Shown: positions 7,597 through 16,072 of the stretch, piece by piece
Numbering within the stretch: position 1 is the first letter of the stretch
Layout of the letters: every line of letters starts with the position of its first letter
Assembly (NCBI GenBank): GCA_902802325.1
Contig: CADCLV010000015.1
Coordinates: 1 to 38,439, forward strand
Source: Oscillospiraceae bacterium
Lineage (GTDB): Bacteria > Bacillota > Clostridia > Saccharofermentanales > Saccharofermentanaceae
Direction: 5' to 3'
DNA length: 38,439 nt
The notes under the pieces: model-generated
Databases searched by the model: none
The model's input: the letters and a program-made list of their open reading frames with translations, nothing else
Told to the model about the DNA's origin: nothing
Made by a program: the position numbers and the translations under genes

Positions 7597-7995
7597 TTAA
7601 TACGGGCTGCCAAAACCGGTCGGCATTAGTGCTACGATAAAGGCCAGGATATGTCCGATACCCGGAACCAGGAACACCAGCGCGTACCATTTGCTCAGAC
7701 AGGCGTCATTGCATCTTCTCAAGAATCCGGAAAGATGAATGAAAGTAATAAGCACATACAAGAATCCATAAGCAAGATAATACTCCAGTGTACGTGTCGA
7801 ACTAAAACTCATACCGATATTGGCAAGGAAGATCGAACCGATAAAAGAAACCGCCCACATGGAGATCCACGTACATCCGAAGTATTCCCAACGGCTAAGC
7901 GTCCCCTGCTGGATATTGAGGATATTTCCCCAGAAATCGCCAAGATCTTCAATAGTTACTAATTGGCTCACCAGAAGTATGATGAAGATAATCAT
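7597..7995 (-). CDS. DUF805 family membrane protein (second of a tandem pair)
   Basis: A 132-aa protein with four hydrophobic segments. It fits the DUF805 family: LSRWEYFG after the first segment, the SGFLRRCNDACLSKW block (R-R-x-N-D-A) and a short hydrophobic C-terminus with P-G-x-G-H. The family has no established biochemical role. GGAG lies 12 bases before the ATG, which is loose. It is a diverged paralogue of the gene just upstream (8051-8467), with a 55-base gap holding an 8-bp AT-rich inverted repeat (8040-8047/8052-8059) over the upstream stop. Confidence 0.75.
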   Translation of the reverse strand: MIIFIILLVSQLVTIEDLGDFWGNILNIQQGTLSRWEYFGCTWISMWAVSFIGSIFLANIGMSFSSTRTLEYYLAYGFLYVLITFIHLSGFLRRCNDACLSKWYALVFLVPGIGHILAFIVALMPTGFGSPY

Positions 7996-8050
7996 AAACT
8001 AAACGTTCTCCTTCACTTGAACGTATTTGTACTTAACTTTATTATTGTAC

Positions 8051-8467
8051 TCAATAATATCTCTCTACGCCATAGTTAGTCGGAAGAACTGCTCCAATGA
8101 GTGTAGCCAGGACATTGCCCACAAGCGGGAAAAGCAATACCAGTGCAATCAGTCTCGTCACCGCTGCATCATTTAATCTCCGGATAAAAGCCGACAACTG
8201 CACGGGAGTGATCGTAAAATACACGACAGCCCACACTACTTTCTGCAATACCGACTCATCCATTTTCCAAAGATCAGTCTTATAAAGTACAACAAGAAAG
8301 ATCGGAGCAATAATAATTGCCAGAATCGTATATACTACGATCTGCCCTACATAGAACTGCTTTCTGGAAAGCTGACCATCCCGTAGGCAAAACATTTCCC
8401 CGACAAACTGACTAATGTCTCCTGGATCAAGAAAACTCAACCAGAATAGAAAACCCAATCCACGCAT
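8051..8467 (-). CDS. DUF805 family membrane protein (first of a tandem pair)
   Basis: A 138-aa predicted membrane protein with four hydrophobic segments and the DUF805 signatures LSRKQFYVG and SAFIRRLNDAAVTR. I start it at ATG 8467 because GGAGG is immediately upstream; a GTG at 8491 adds eight residues without a better site. A 16-bp perfect palindrome (8494-8509) sits 27 bases upstream. It is paralogous to the downstream gene, with shared RRxNDA and LSRxxxxG, so the pair arose by duplication. It is divergent from the aminotransferase on the plus strand. Function unknown. Confidence 0.75.
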   Translation of the reverse strand: MRGLGFLFWLSFLDPGDISQFVGEMFCLRDGQLSRKQFYVGQIVVYTILAIIIAPIFLVVLYKTDLWKMDESVLQKVVWAVVYFTITPVQLSAFIRRLNDAAVTRLIALVLLFPLVGNVLATLIGAVLPTNYGVERYY

Positions 8468-8493
8468 ATACCCTCCAAAACCAATCCACACAG

Positions 8494-8509
8494 TGCATTT
8501 CGAAATGCA
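8494..8509. promoter_or_regulatory. Perfect 16-bp palindrome upstream of the DUF805 pair
   Basis: TGCATTTCGAAATGCA reads the same on both strands. It lies 27 bases before the DUF805 start. It could be a dimeric repressor site or, in RNA, a 6-bp hairpin with a UCGA loop. Confidence 0.5.
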
Positions 8510-8624
8510 ACAAATCTAATTCTTCTTTGATATTATCACCAGATAATGGTGTATTAAATTTCCAGACACAAAGCAAAAACAATTCTATTTCCGTCAAATC
8601 CGCGAAATAGAATCCTTCATCTAT

Positions 8625-8632
8625 GCTATAAT
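8625..8632 (+). promoter_or_regulatory. Extended -10 promoter of the aminotransferase
   Basis: TGC directly before a perfect TATAAT (8627-8632), 39 bases upstream of the ATG at 8672. The -35 region is poor, as is usual for extended -10 promoters. Confidence 0.6.
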
Positions 8633-8671
8633 CGCATATATCAAATCCGAAGATTAAAGGAAGTGGACGAC

Positions 8672-9847
8672 ATGATATCTAAAGAAATAGAAAATAAGCT
8701 TGCCGGCGGATCTTTGATCCGTAAGATGTTCGATGAAGGCACACGTCTCAAGAAGATCTATGGTGAAGATAAAGTATTCGATTTTTCCATCGGAAACCCG
8801 GATCTGGAACCGCCGAAGGAAGTAAAAGACGCAATCCGTGAGCTGGCTGATGCAGATATCCCCGGCATGCACGGATATATGGCCAATGCCGGTTATCCGG
8901 AAACAAGAAAGGCCATCGCCGACCAGCTGTCCAAGGAAAGCGGTCTTTCCATTGGCATCGAATCTATCTGTATGTCCTGTGGCGCCGCCTCCGGTATGAA
9001 TAATCTTCTTCGTTCCATTATGGATCCGGATGACGAGATCATTCTCCTGGCACCTTTCTTCCTTGAATACCTCAACTATATCAGTAACGTAAAGGCAAAG
9101 CCGGTCATCGTAAACACCGATCCGGATACTTTCCTTCCGGTGCTTTCGGAAATCGAAAAAGCCATTACTCCAAAAACAAAGGCCATCATCATCAATTCTC
9201 CGAACAACCCGTCCGGTGCGATCTATCCGGAATCCGTACTTAAGGAGCTGAATGCACTTCTTCTGAAGCAGGATCATGTGATCCACGTGATCTCCGATGA
9301 ACCATATAAGGATCTGGCCTACGATGGCATGACCGTGCCCTCTACCCTTTCCTGCTTTGACAACCTCATCGTCTGCTTCTCTTGGAGTAAATCCCTGTCA
9401 CTGCCGGGCGAGCGTATCGGCTATACCTGTGTCAGCCCGAAACATGCAGATTTCTCGCAGCTGACTGCCGCCATCGTTCTTTGCAACCGTATCCTCGGTT
9501 CTGTAAATGCTCCGGCTTTCTTCCAGCGTGTTGTGGCAAAAGCACTGACCGCCAAGGTCGATGTGGCCAACTACGAAAGAAGAAGAAATCTTCTTTACTC
9601 GATCATCACGGAAGCCGGTTTCACCTGCACCAAGCCGCAGGGCGCCCTCTATATCTTCATGAAAACACCGATCGAAGATAACGCCTTCTGCGAAGTCTGC
9701 GCGAAATACAACGTTCTGGTCGTTCCGGGTTCTGCCTTTAAACGTGAAGGATATGTTCGTCTGGCCTTCTGCGTATCTGAGAAAACTATCCTTGGAAGTA
9801 AAGATGCTTTTGAATCCATCGCAAAAGAACTGGGCTTGAAAAAATAA
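8672..9847 (+). CDS. Pyridoxal phosphate-dependent class I aminotransferase
   Basis: A 391-aa fold-type I PLP enzyme that transfers amino groups between an amino acid and a 2-oxo acid. Visible family features are FSIGNPDLEPP at the N-terminus, the Tyr-containing GMHGYMANAGYPETRKAI, NSPNNPSGAIY, ISDEPYKDLAYDG, the Schiff-base lysine in SWSKSLSLPGERIGY, and VRLAFCVS near the end. The amino acid substrate is not clear; similar Firmicute enzymes are annotated as aspartate- or MalY/PatB-like. I use ATG 8672 rather than GTG 8663, since AAAGGA is about 10 bases upstream of ATG but almost touches GTG. Its stop directly abuts the stop of convergent thiN. Confidence 0.92.
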   Translation: MISKEIENKLAGGSLIRKMFDEGTRLKKIYGEDKVFDFSIGNPDLEPPKEVKDAIRELADADIPGMHGYMANAGYPETRKAIADQLSKESGLSIGIESICMSCGAASGMNNLLRSIMDPDDEIILLAPFFLEYLNYISNVKAKPVIVNTDPDTFLPVLSEIEKAITPKTKAIIINSPNNPSGAIYPESVLKELNALLLKQDHVIHVISDEPYKDLAYDGMTVPSTLSCFDNLIVCFSWSKSLSLPGERIGYTCVSPKHADFSQLTAAIVLCNRILGSVNAPAFFQRVVAKALTAKVDVANYERRRNLLYSIITEAGFTCTKPQGALYIFMKTPIEDNAFCEVCAKYNVLVVPGSAFKREGYVRLAFCVSEKTILGSKDAFESIAKELGLKK

Positions 9848-10501
9848 TTACACTTTTGGAGTGATCATCACGAGCATGGTGCCGGCTTTCATGTCGAATC
9901 CATGCTCGTTTTCTTTTCCGTCCAATTCATTGCTGACCGTAAGAGAACTTCCGCAGACGAGGTTTCTTTCTCTAAGCGGATACTTCATTCCAATGGTCGA
10001 AACACCTTGCGCACCGGATCCGACGGGAATCAGAGAATACGTATACCTCGGATCGGTCAGCTCCACCGGTGTACGAAAAGAGTTTTCCCCGCAAAGAGGA
10101 TAGACCCAGGTCACACCATCCGTCACCGTGATCTTATAGCCTTCTTCTACCAGGCGCATGGCCATCAGAAGATTCGTCATGACATGATCCGGTCTTCCTG
10201 TCAGCGAAGTGATCAGAAGGATCGGCTCCTCTTTCGTAAGGGAAGTCACACAAAGCTCGGAATCAGTCATGTCTTTTTCGACAGGAAAAAGACTTTCGGG
10301 AACTTTATTCTCTTTTAGCCAGTCCCGTGCTTCTTTTGAGATCGAATCCATATCGCCCCATACCGTATCCGGCACAATATCCAGAGAATAAAGTGAATCC
10401 GCCCCGCTGTCCGCGCAGACGATCCGGGAAGAGGATTCAATATACGGGCGCAATGCCGTCATATCTTTATTGGGGCCACCGGCGATTACGACTTGGCACA
10501 T
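9848..10501 (-). CDS. thiN: Thiamine pyrophosphokinase
   Basis: Makes thiamine pyrophosphate from thiamine and ATP. The 217-aa protein has the family order: CADSGADSLYSL, WGDMDSIS, EKDMTDSELCV (catalytic acidic region), and TGRPDHVMTNLLMA, then a C-terminal beta-rich thiamine-binding domain ending in VMITPKV. Its ATG overlaps the 3' end of rpe by 16 bases in another frame, with GAGGA upstream. The rsgA-rpe-thiN order is a standard Firmicute arrangement. It is the last gene of the long minus-strand cluster and meets the aminotransferase head-on with no spacer and no terminator. Confidence 0.95.
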   Translation of the reverse strand: MCQVVIAGGPNKDMTALRPYIESSSRIVCADSGADSLYSLDIVPDTVWGDMDSISKEARDWLKENKVPESLFPVEKDMTDSELCVTSLTKEEPILLITSLTGRPDHVMTNLLMAMRLVEEGYKITVTDGVTWVYPLCGENSFRTPVELTDPRYTYSLIPVGSGAQGVSTIGMKYPLRERNLVCGSSLTVSNELDGKENEHGFDMKAGTMLVMITPKV

Positions 10502-11145
10502 TGGAGAAGTTCCTCCACCGCTCTGGCATGGTCATCATTGGAGAACACGGCAGATCCGGCCACCAGATAGTTGGCTCCGGAAGCCACAACACGTGATGCA
10601 GTATCCCGGCAGATGCCTCCATCTACAGAAATGACCGTATCGGCACCGTTTTCATCGATTACTTTCCGTACGGCAGCAATACGGGAAAGAGATTCCTCCA
10701 TAAAATGCTGGCCGCCGAATCCCGGGCGGACAGACATGATCAGGATCAGATCACACTTGGTAACATAAGGAAGGATCTTCTCGATCGGAGTATCCGGATG
10801 GATCGACATACCTACCCGTTTTCCCAGTTTCCTCACTGCCTCAATAGCCACGTCAGGATCGTCCACAGTCTCAATATGGAAAGTCAGCATATCCGCGCCG
10901 GCTTTGGCAAAGGGCTCAAAAAAGTCCATCGGATTCGTGATCATCAGATGCACATCAAAAACCATCTTGGAGATCTTACGGATAGACTGCACCACCGGGA
11001 TGCCAAAAGTCAGATTCGGCACATAATGGCCGTCCATTATATCAATATGCAGAAAAGAGGTCACAGCTTCTACCTGCGCGATCTCCTCCCCTAATTTTGC
11101 GAAATCAGCAGAAAGTATCGATGGTGCGATCACCACGTCCTTCAT
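10486..11145 (-). CDS. rpe: Ribulose-phosphate 3-epimerase
   Basis: Interconverts ribulose 5-phosphate and xylulose 5-phosphate in the pentose phosphate pathway. The 219-aa TIM barrel shows APSILSADFAKLG, HIDIMDGHYVPNLTFG (metal ligands His and Asp), FDVHLMITNP, SVRPGFGGQHF and VDGGICRDT. Full length, starting at ATG 11145 behind AAGGAAGG. It lies 16 bases after rsgA and overlaps thiN by 16 bases. Confidence 0.97.
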   Translation of the reverse strand: MKDVVIAPSILSADFAKLGEEIAQVEAVTSFLHIDIMDGHYVPNLTFGIPVVQSIRKISKMVFDVHLMITNPMDFFEPFAKAGADMLTFHIETVDDPDVAIEAVRKLGKRVGMSIHPDTPIEKILPYVTKCDLILIMSVRPGFGGQHFMEESLSRIAAVRKVIDENGADTVISVDGGICRDTASRVVASGANYLVAGSAVFSNDDHARAVEELLQCAKS

Positions 11146-11161
11146 AAATTCAACCTTCCTT

Positions 11162-12052
11162 CTATTTTGCGTATCTTTTCGAACTCTCTATCATTATATC
11201 CAAAAACTCACGATAGCGGGCAAGTCTTGCATCTGTTATTCCGCTTTCTTCTACCCGGCACCCCAGTTCCCCTTTGTGCCTGCAGTCCTGAAAGCGGCAT
11301 GTGCCGGAAATGGAAAGGAGTTCCGGATATCCCCGGACCACGTCTTCCACTTCAATTCCGATCCGGTCGATCTCCAAAGAGGAGAACCCGGGCGTATCGA
11401 TCAGAAAGCCTTCCCGGAAAGGAAACAGTTCCACATGACGGGTGGTATGCTTTCCCCTCTTAAGCCGTTCACTGATGTTTCCCACTTCAATATGGTCCAT
11501 ACCGGTAAGACGGTGACACAATGTGGATTTTCCCACACCGGACTGACCGGCAATCCCCACGGTATGACCGCGGAAGATCTCATTGATCTTCTCGTCTGAA
11601 AGCATGGAATCCTTCGAAGTCCCGACAACACAGAACCCGGCGTCGGAATACTCTTTTTCCAGTAAAGCAGCCTTTTCCGGCGCAAGATCGATCTTCGTCA
11701 GCCAGATCAGCGGATCGATAGAAAGCTTTGCGCAAAGGATCAAAAGCTTATCCAAAAGTTTCAGATCCGGTTCCGGATCACAGGTGGAAACCGCAATGAT
11801 CAGCACATCGATATTGGCCACGCTGGGACGGATCAGAAGATTCTTTCTTTCCGCAATCGATTCGATCACATAAGGAATATCCGGATCCCCGGATGGAGCC
11901 ACTGTGCAGAAATCCCCTACCGTCGGAACGACCTTACGGTTACGGAATACTCCACGCGGGGTAGCCAGGATCGACGAACCGTCATCGAGCATGATGGTAT
12001 AGCCTCCACCTATGCCCTTGGTGATCCTTCCGGAAAGATGTTCATCACTCAT
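11162..12052 (-). CDS. rsgA: Ribosome small-subunit biogenesis GTPase RsgA
   Basis: A circularly permuted GTPase that helps 30S maturation. An N-terminal OB fold is followed by LTKID (G4), GQSGVGKSTLCHRL (G1), and DTPGFSSLE (G3), then a C-terminal zinc-binding motif CRFQDCRHKGELGC. I prefer ATG 12052 (296 aa), 9 bases after GGAG; the ATG two codons upstream is only 3 bases from it. In Bacillus subtilis the RsgA homologue is a substrate of the PASTA kinase PrkC, and here the kinase gene lies directly upstream (32 bases), so a functional link is reasonable. Confidence 0.96.
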   Translation of the reverse strand: MSDEHLSGRITKGIGGGYTIMLDDGSSILATPRGVFRNRKVVPTVGDFCTVAPSGDPDIPYVIESIAERKNLLIRPSVANIDVLIIAVSTCDPEPDLKLLDKLLILCAKLSIDPLIWLTKIDLAPEKAALLEKEYSDAGFCVVGTSKDSMLSDEKINEIFRGHTVGIAGQSGVGKSTLCHRLTGMDHIEVGNISERLKRGKHTTRHVELFPFREGFLIDTPGFSSLEIDRIGIEVEDVVRGYPELLSISGTCRFQDCRHKGELGCRVEESGITDARLARYREFLDIMIESSKRYAK

Positions 12053-12084
12053 ACCCATTTTCTCCTGCCGTCAGATCTGCCTCA

Positions 12085-14280
12085 TCATTCGATCGGCATC
12101 TCATGATTCTGGTCATCGTTCGGATCCGATGGCTGTGTCTGATCAGATGGCTGCGGATTCGACGGCTGCGTCTGGTCAGATGGCGGCGGAGGAACCGGAG
12201 TCGGTGTTGGCGTCGGCGGAACCGGAGTCGGTGTCGGAACCGGAGTCGGTGTTGCCATCGGTATTGGAGAAGGTGTCGGAACCGGCTCAAAAATCGCGGT
12301 CAATGTCACTTCTTCGCCAGGCATGATAAATGTGTATGTATCCGAATAGCTGACAGCCATATTATTGGCATCTACCCATGAAACAAACTGGTATCCGATA
12401 TTCGGCACAGCCGAGATCGTTACTGCCGTATTCTGGGCATAAAGTCCCGAACCGCTGACAGAACCATTACCCTGGGCATTCAGGATAACATTGTAGCCGA
12501 TGATCTCCGGTGTCGGTGTCGGCGTGCCGCCACGTTCCACATCTTCTGCGGTACCGACATAAATGCGTATCGCAGACTTCCTCTGTACCTTGGTTCCCGG
12601 AGCCGGATCGGTCAGAAGGACATACAGATCCTTTTCATTCGGTTCGCTGGCCTTCAGTTCCGGATCGATCTCGATCTCACCCAGTACCAGATCCGCCTCA
12701 TCGATCATTTCACGGGCCGTCTTCAGATCCTTCTTAATGATCGGCGGAACCGCGATCTCAGAAGACTTCTGGCTGAATACGATGGTAACATCCGAGCCGG
12801 GCTTTACCGGTGTTCCGGCCGGCGGTTCGGTACGGATTACGATACCTTCCTCAACAGAATCATTGATCTCCGGACGGATCGAAACATTATAATTATTCGT
12901 CTTTAATGTCTCATAGGCCTCGGAATACTTCATGCCGGAATAATCTTCCAGTTCCACTGCATCCGGCGCCTTACTGACAGTCAGTACCAGTACATTGACA
13001 GAGCTGTTATTCTTCATCTCCATACCGGCCTGGATATTCTGCTTGACGACCACGTTCTGGGCATAGTCAGTACGCACTTCGTATTCCAGACGGTATGTGG
13101 TAAATCCATGCTCTTCAAATATCTGCTGGACCTCCACGATCGGTTTTCCGACGTAATCCTGTACGACAAATACACTCTGTGTTTCCTGCTTAACAGATTT
13201 CTTGAGTGTATCCGTCACCAGATAAGTAAGTCCGATCAGAAGGCCGATGATGACCACCACGACCACGATTACGATCAGATTATCCTTCCATCTGGATCGT
13301 CTTCTCGTCTTGATCGAACGCTCAATATCTTTCAGCTTTCCGTAATTGGGTTCCTGACGGATCATCGGTGTCGTACCGGGGATCTCGGACGGTTCCACCG
13401 GAGTTTCCGCATTGGTGTCCACGATACCGTAAGAACCATTCGGATCTACCATCAGGGCATCCAGTTCCGCTACCATATCGCGGATGGACTTATAACGAAG
13501 CTTCGGATCTTTCTGCATGGCTTTCTGGATAATCGCATCCAGACCCTGCGGCACACCCGGCACAAAAGACGAGGCATACGGAACCGGATCCTGAAGATGC
13601 TTTACGGCAATAGAAACCGAATTTTCCCCGTCGAAAGGCACTCGGCCCGTCACCATCTCAAACAGAGTGACACCCAGCGAATAAATATCCGAGCTGGGGC
13701 TGACGATTCCGCCTCTTGCCTGCTCAGGAGAAAAATAATGCACGGAGCCCAGTGCTCCTCCTGACGTCAGAGTGATCGTGTGATTGGTGGAGGCATGCGC
13801 AATACCAAAGTCTGTAACCTTTGCGATACGGTCTCTTGTGATCAGGATATTATGGGGCTTGATATCACGATGCACGATTCCATTCTGATGAGCAGTATCC
13901 AGTGCCATGCCCACCTGAATGACGATCGGCACCGCCACTTTCCAGTCCAGATGACCGTTTTGCAGGATCATATCCTTAACGGTAATACCTTCCACATACT
14001 CCTGTACCATGTACCGGATACTGCCTTCCTGGCCGACACCGAAAACATGTACGATATTTGCATGGGAAAGCGAAGAAGCCGCCTTCGCCTCTGTATCAAA
14101 GCGCTTGATAAACTCCGGATTCGTCGCAAACTCCGGTTTGAGGATCTTGATCGCCACATTCATTCCCGATGACAGGTCGGTTGCCAGATATACCTCTGCC
14201 ATACCACCGCTGCCGATCAGTTTCAGGATCCTGTATCTTCCTCCAAGTATCATGCCCTCCGGGCTCATGGTCGTACTCAT
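12085..14280 (-). CDS. prkC: PASTA-domain Ser/Thr protein kinase with InlB-like repeat and proline-rich tail
   Basis: A 731-aa membrane kinase sensing cell-wall material. The kinase domain spans about residues 16-275: GSGGMAEVY loop, Lys45, HRDIKPHN with catalytic Asp139, and DFG at 157-159. A basic stretch leads to a transmembrane helix (about 334-357) and three PASTA domains (about 371-437, 440-505, 508-577). Then, unusually, a GNGSVSGSG...GYQFVSWVD...YTFIMPGEEVTLTAIF segment (about 595-666) resembles the divergent InlB B-repeat, followed by a 65-residue Pro/Thr/Gln tail. Known PrkC proteins usually end after their PASTA domains. The start is ATG 14280, overlapping the prpC stop (TAATG) with AAGGAG ahead. 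The phosphatase upstream is the expected partner. Confidence 0.95.
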   Translation of the reverse strand: MSTTMSPEGMILGGRYRILKLIGSGGMAEVYLATDLSSGMNVAIKILKPEFATNPEFIKRFDTEAKAASSLSHANIVHVFGVGQEGSIRYMVQEYVEGITVKDMILQNGHLDWKVAVPIVIQVGMALDTAHQNGIVHRDIKPHNILITRDRIAKVTDFGIAHASTNHTITLTSGGALGSVHYFSPEQARGGIVSPSSDIYSLGVTLFEMVTGRVPFDGENSVSIAVKHLQDPVPYASSFVPGVPQGLDAIIQKAMQKDPKLRYKSIRDMVAELDALMVDPNGSYGIVDTNAETPVEPSEIPGTTPMIRQEPNYGKLKDIERSIKTRRRSRWKDNLIVIVVVVVIIGLLIGLTYLVTDTLKKSVKQETQSVFVVQDYVGKPIVEVQQIFEEHGFTTYRLEYEVRTDYAQNVVVKQNIQAGMEMKNNSSVNVLVLTVSKAPDAVELEDYSGMKYSEAYETLKTNNYNVSIRPEINDSVEEGIVIRTEPPAGTPVKPGSDVTIVFSQKSSEIAVPPIIKKDLKTAREMIDEADLVLGEIEIDPELKASEPNEKDLYVLLTDPAPGTKVQRKSAIRIYVGTAEDVERGGTPTPTPEIIGYNVILNAQGNGSVSGSGLYAQNTAVTISAVPNIGYQFVSWVDANNMAVSYSDTYTFIMPGEEVTLTAIFEPVPTPSPIPMATPTPVPTPTPVPPTPTPTPVPPPPSDQTQPSNPQPSDQTQPSDPNDDQNHEMPIE

Positions 14281-15032
14281 TATTTCTCCTTGTTCTTTTT
14301 GATCTCGCATTCTGCGATGATCATCGATATATTATCCGGAGCACCGGCCGCATTGGCCAGATCTAAAAGGAGCTGCTTACAGTACTCCAGATTCTTATGC
14401 TTTCTCAAAACCGCACGTATCGTTTTATCTTCCACATAGCCATACAGGCCATCTGAACACAACAGTATAACATCTCCGTTGGCAATTGCAACCGAGAAGG
14501 TATCCGGCATCACATACTCATTCTCGCCCAGGGCGCGAAGAAGCATATGCCGCTTCGGATGTGTCCTGGCCTCTTCCTTCGTGATCATGCCCTTATCCAC
14601 CAGATCCTGCACCAGCGTGTGATCCTTGGTAAGGACGTTCATCTTCTGTCCGTGAAGGCGGTAGATGCGACAGTCTCCGATGTGGGAAATATACAGCACT
14701 CCGTCACGAAGTACCGCCACCGTCAACGTCGTACCCATGCCCCTGTAGCGGAAGCTGCCGAGGGACGCCAAATACACTTTTACATTTGCTTTTTCCAGGG
14801 TAAAAGAGAGAAGTTTCAATAGTTTCTGGGGATCGTCCGCTTCATAGAGATAATCATTCAGAGACTGCATGACATAGTCCACCGCCGTTCGGCTGGCAAG
14901 CTCCCCGGCCGCATGACCGCCCATTCCGTCCGCGATAACGAAGCAATCGTCCCGGCCGACAGAAAAAACCGAAAGGCAATCCTCATTGTTGGCGCGTACC
15001 AGACCCTTGTCCGATACACTCACGACTTTCAT
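14280..15032 (-). CDS. prpC: PP2C-family Ser/Thr phosphatase, partner of the PASTA kinase
   Basis: A 250-aa Mg/Mn-dependent phosphatase that reverses the action of the adjacent kinase. PP2C metal-binding and core motifs are all present: NNEDCLSVF, IADGMGGHAAGE, SHIGDCRIYRL, LTKDHTLVQDLV, LLCSDGLYGYV and GAPDNISMIIAE. It is soluble, with no membrane segment. Its ATG overlaps the rlmN stop by 4 bases, and its own stop overlaps the kinase start by 1 base, so the three are translationally coupled. In Firmicutes this pair controls growth, wall synthesis and translation factors. Confidence 0.96.
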   Translation of the reverse strand: MKVVSVSDKGLVRANNEDCLSVFSVGRDDCFVIADGMGGHAAGELASRTAVDYVMQSLNDYLYEADDPQKLLKLLSFTLEKANVKVYLASLGSFRYRGMGTTLTVAVLRDGVLYISHIGDCRIYRLHGQKMNVLTKDHTLVQDLVDKGMITKEEARTHPKRHMLLRALGENEYVMPDTFSVAIANGDVILLCSDGLYGYVEDKTIRAVLRKHKNLEYCKQLLLDLANAAGAPDNISMIIAECEIKKNKEK

Positions 15033-16072
15033 GTCTCTTCTTTCTCCTTAATTCCTCTACGCAGCTGCCCGCAGGCCGCCATAATGTCCGTTCCCATTTC
15101 GCGTCTGAGCGTGACCGTCATGCCATTTTTGGTCAGAAGATCCTGAAAGGCCCTTACCGACTCGGGACGGCTCCGATGGAAAGGACTGCCATCGAACTCA
15201 TTGGCCGCGATCAGATTGATATGACAGTGTATCCCGTGAAGCACTTTACACAGCTCCCGCGCACACTCCGGCGTATCATTGACGCCGTCGAACAGCGAGT
15301 ACTCGAAAGTGATCCGCCGGTTCGTATTCTTTTCATACTCCCGGCAGGCATCCAGAAGCTCTCCCAGTGAATAGCGGTTCGCGATCGGCATAATGCTCTT
15401 TCGCAGCTCATCGTTAGGCGCATGCAGGGATACCGACAGATTGACCTGCATATCGATCTTTGAAAATTGTATCATTTGAGGCACAAGTCCGCAAGTTGAC
15501 ACGGTTATGTGGCGAGCGCCGAGATTCAAGCCTTTCTCGTCATTGGCAAGTTTCAAAAAGCCGATCAGGGCGTCATAGTTGTCGAAGGGTTCTCCGATCC
15601 CCATCACCACTACGCTATGTATTCTTTCTCCGGCAAATGCACCTGCAAGGAGCACCTGTCCGAGCATTTCTCCTGAAGTCAGGGACCTTCCGAAACCGGC
15701 ATGGGCCGAAGCGCAGAACCGGCACCCCATCTTGCATCCCGCCTGAGATGAGATACAGATCGAAAGGCCTGTTTTATACCGCATCAATACGGTCTCGATA
15801 AGATGTCCGTCATAAAGGCGGAAGACAAATTTCTGGGTACCGTCGATACGGGATTCCAGGTGGCGTTCCACGGACATGCTTTCCGTGATAAAGTCCTCTT
15901 TCAGAGCCGCGTGGATCGTCTTGGGAAGATTTGTCATCTTCTCCACATCGATCACGCCCTTACTCAGCCAGGAATAGATCTGGGATGCCCGGAATTTCGG
16001 AAGTCCCTTCTCTTTTATATATTCCTCCCATTCAGGAAGGGTCAGGTCCAGAATAAATCTCTTCTCCATCAT
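15029..16072 (-). CDS. rlmN: 23S rRNA/tRNA (adenine-C2)-methyltransferase, radical SAM
   Basis: Methylates C2 of A2503 in 23S rRNA and of A37 in some tRNAs. The 347-aa protein has the radical-SAM cluster motif CKMGCRFC (Cys113, 117, 120), the VVMGIGEPFDN region, and the second catalytic cysteine near Cys334 (ACGQLR). Full length. ATG 16072 overlaps the rsmB stop by 4 bases. It belongs to the conserved run fmt-rsmB-rlmN-prpC. Confidence 0.96.
   Translation of the reverse strand: MMEKRFILDLTLPEWEEYIKEKGLPKFRASQIYSWLSKGVIDVEKMTNLPKTIHAALKEDFITESMSVERHLESRIDGTQKFVFRLYDGHLIETVLMRYKTGLSICISSQAGCKMGCRFCASAHAGFGRSLTSGEMLGQVLLAGAFAGERIHSVVVMGIGEPFDNYDALIGFLKLANDEKGLNLGARHITVSTCGLVPQMIQFSKIDMQVNLSVSLHAPNDELRKSIMPIANRYSLGELLDACREYEKNTNRRITFEYSLFDGVNDTPECARELCKVLHGIHCHINLIAANEFDGSPFHRSRPESVRAFQDLLTKNGMTVTLRREMGTDIMAACGQLRRGIKEKEET

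Noticed and set aside
8040..8059. 8-bp inverted repeat between the two DUF805 genes as a terminator
   Set aside because: The stem is all A/T except one G-C pair and has no U run after it.
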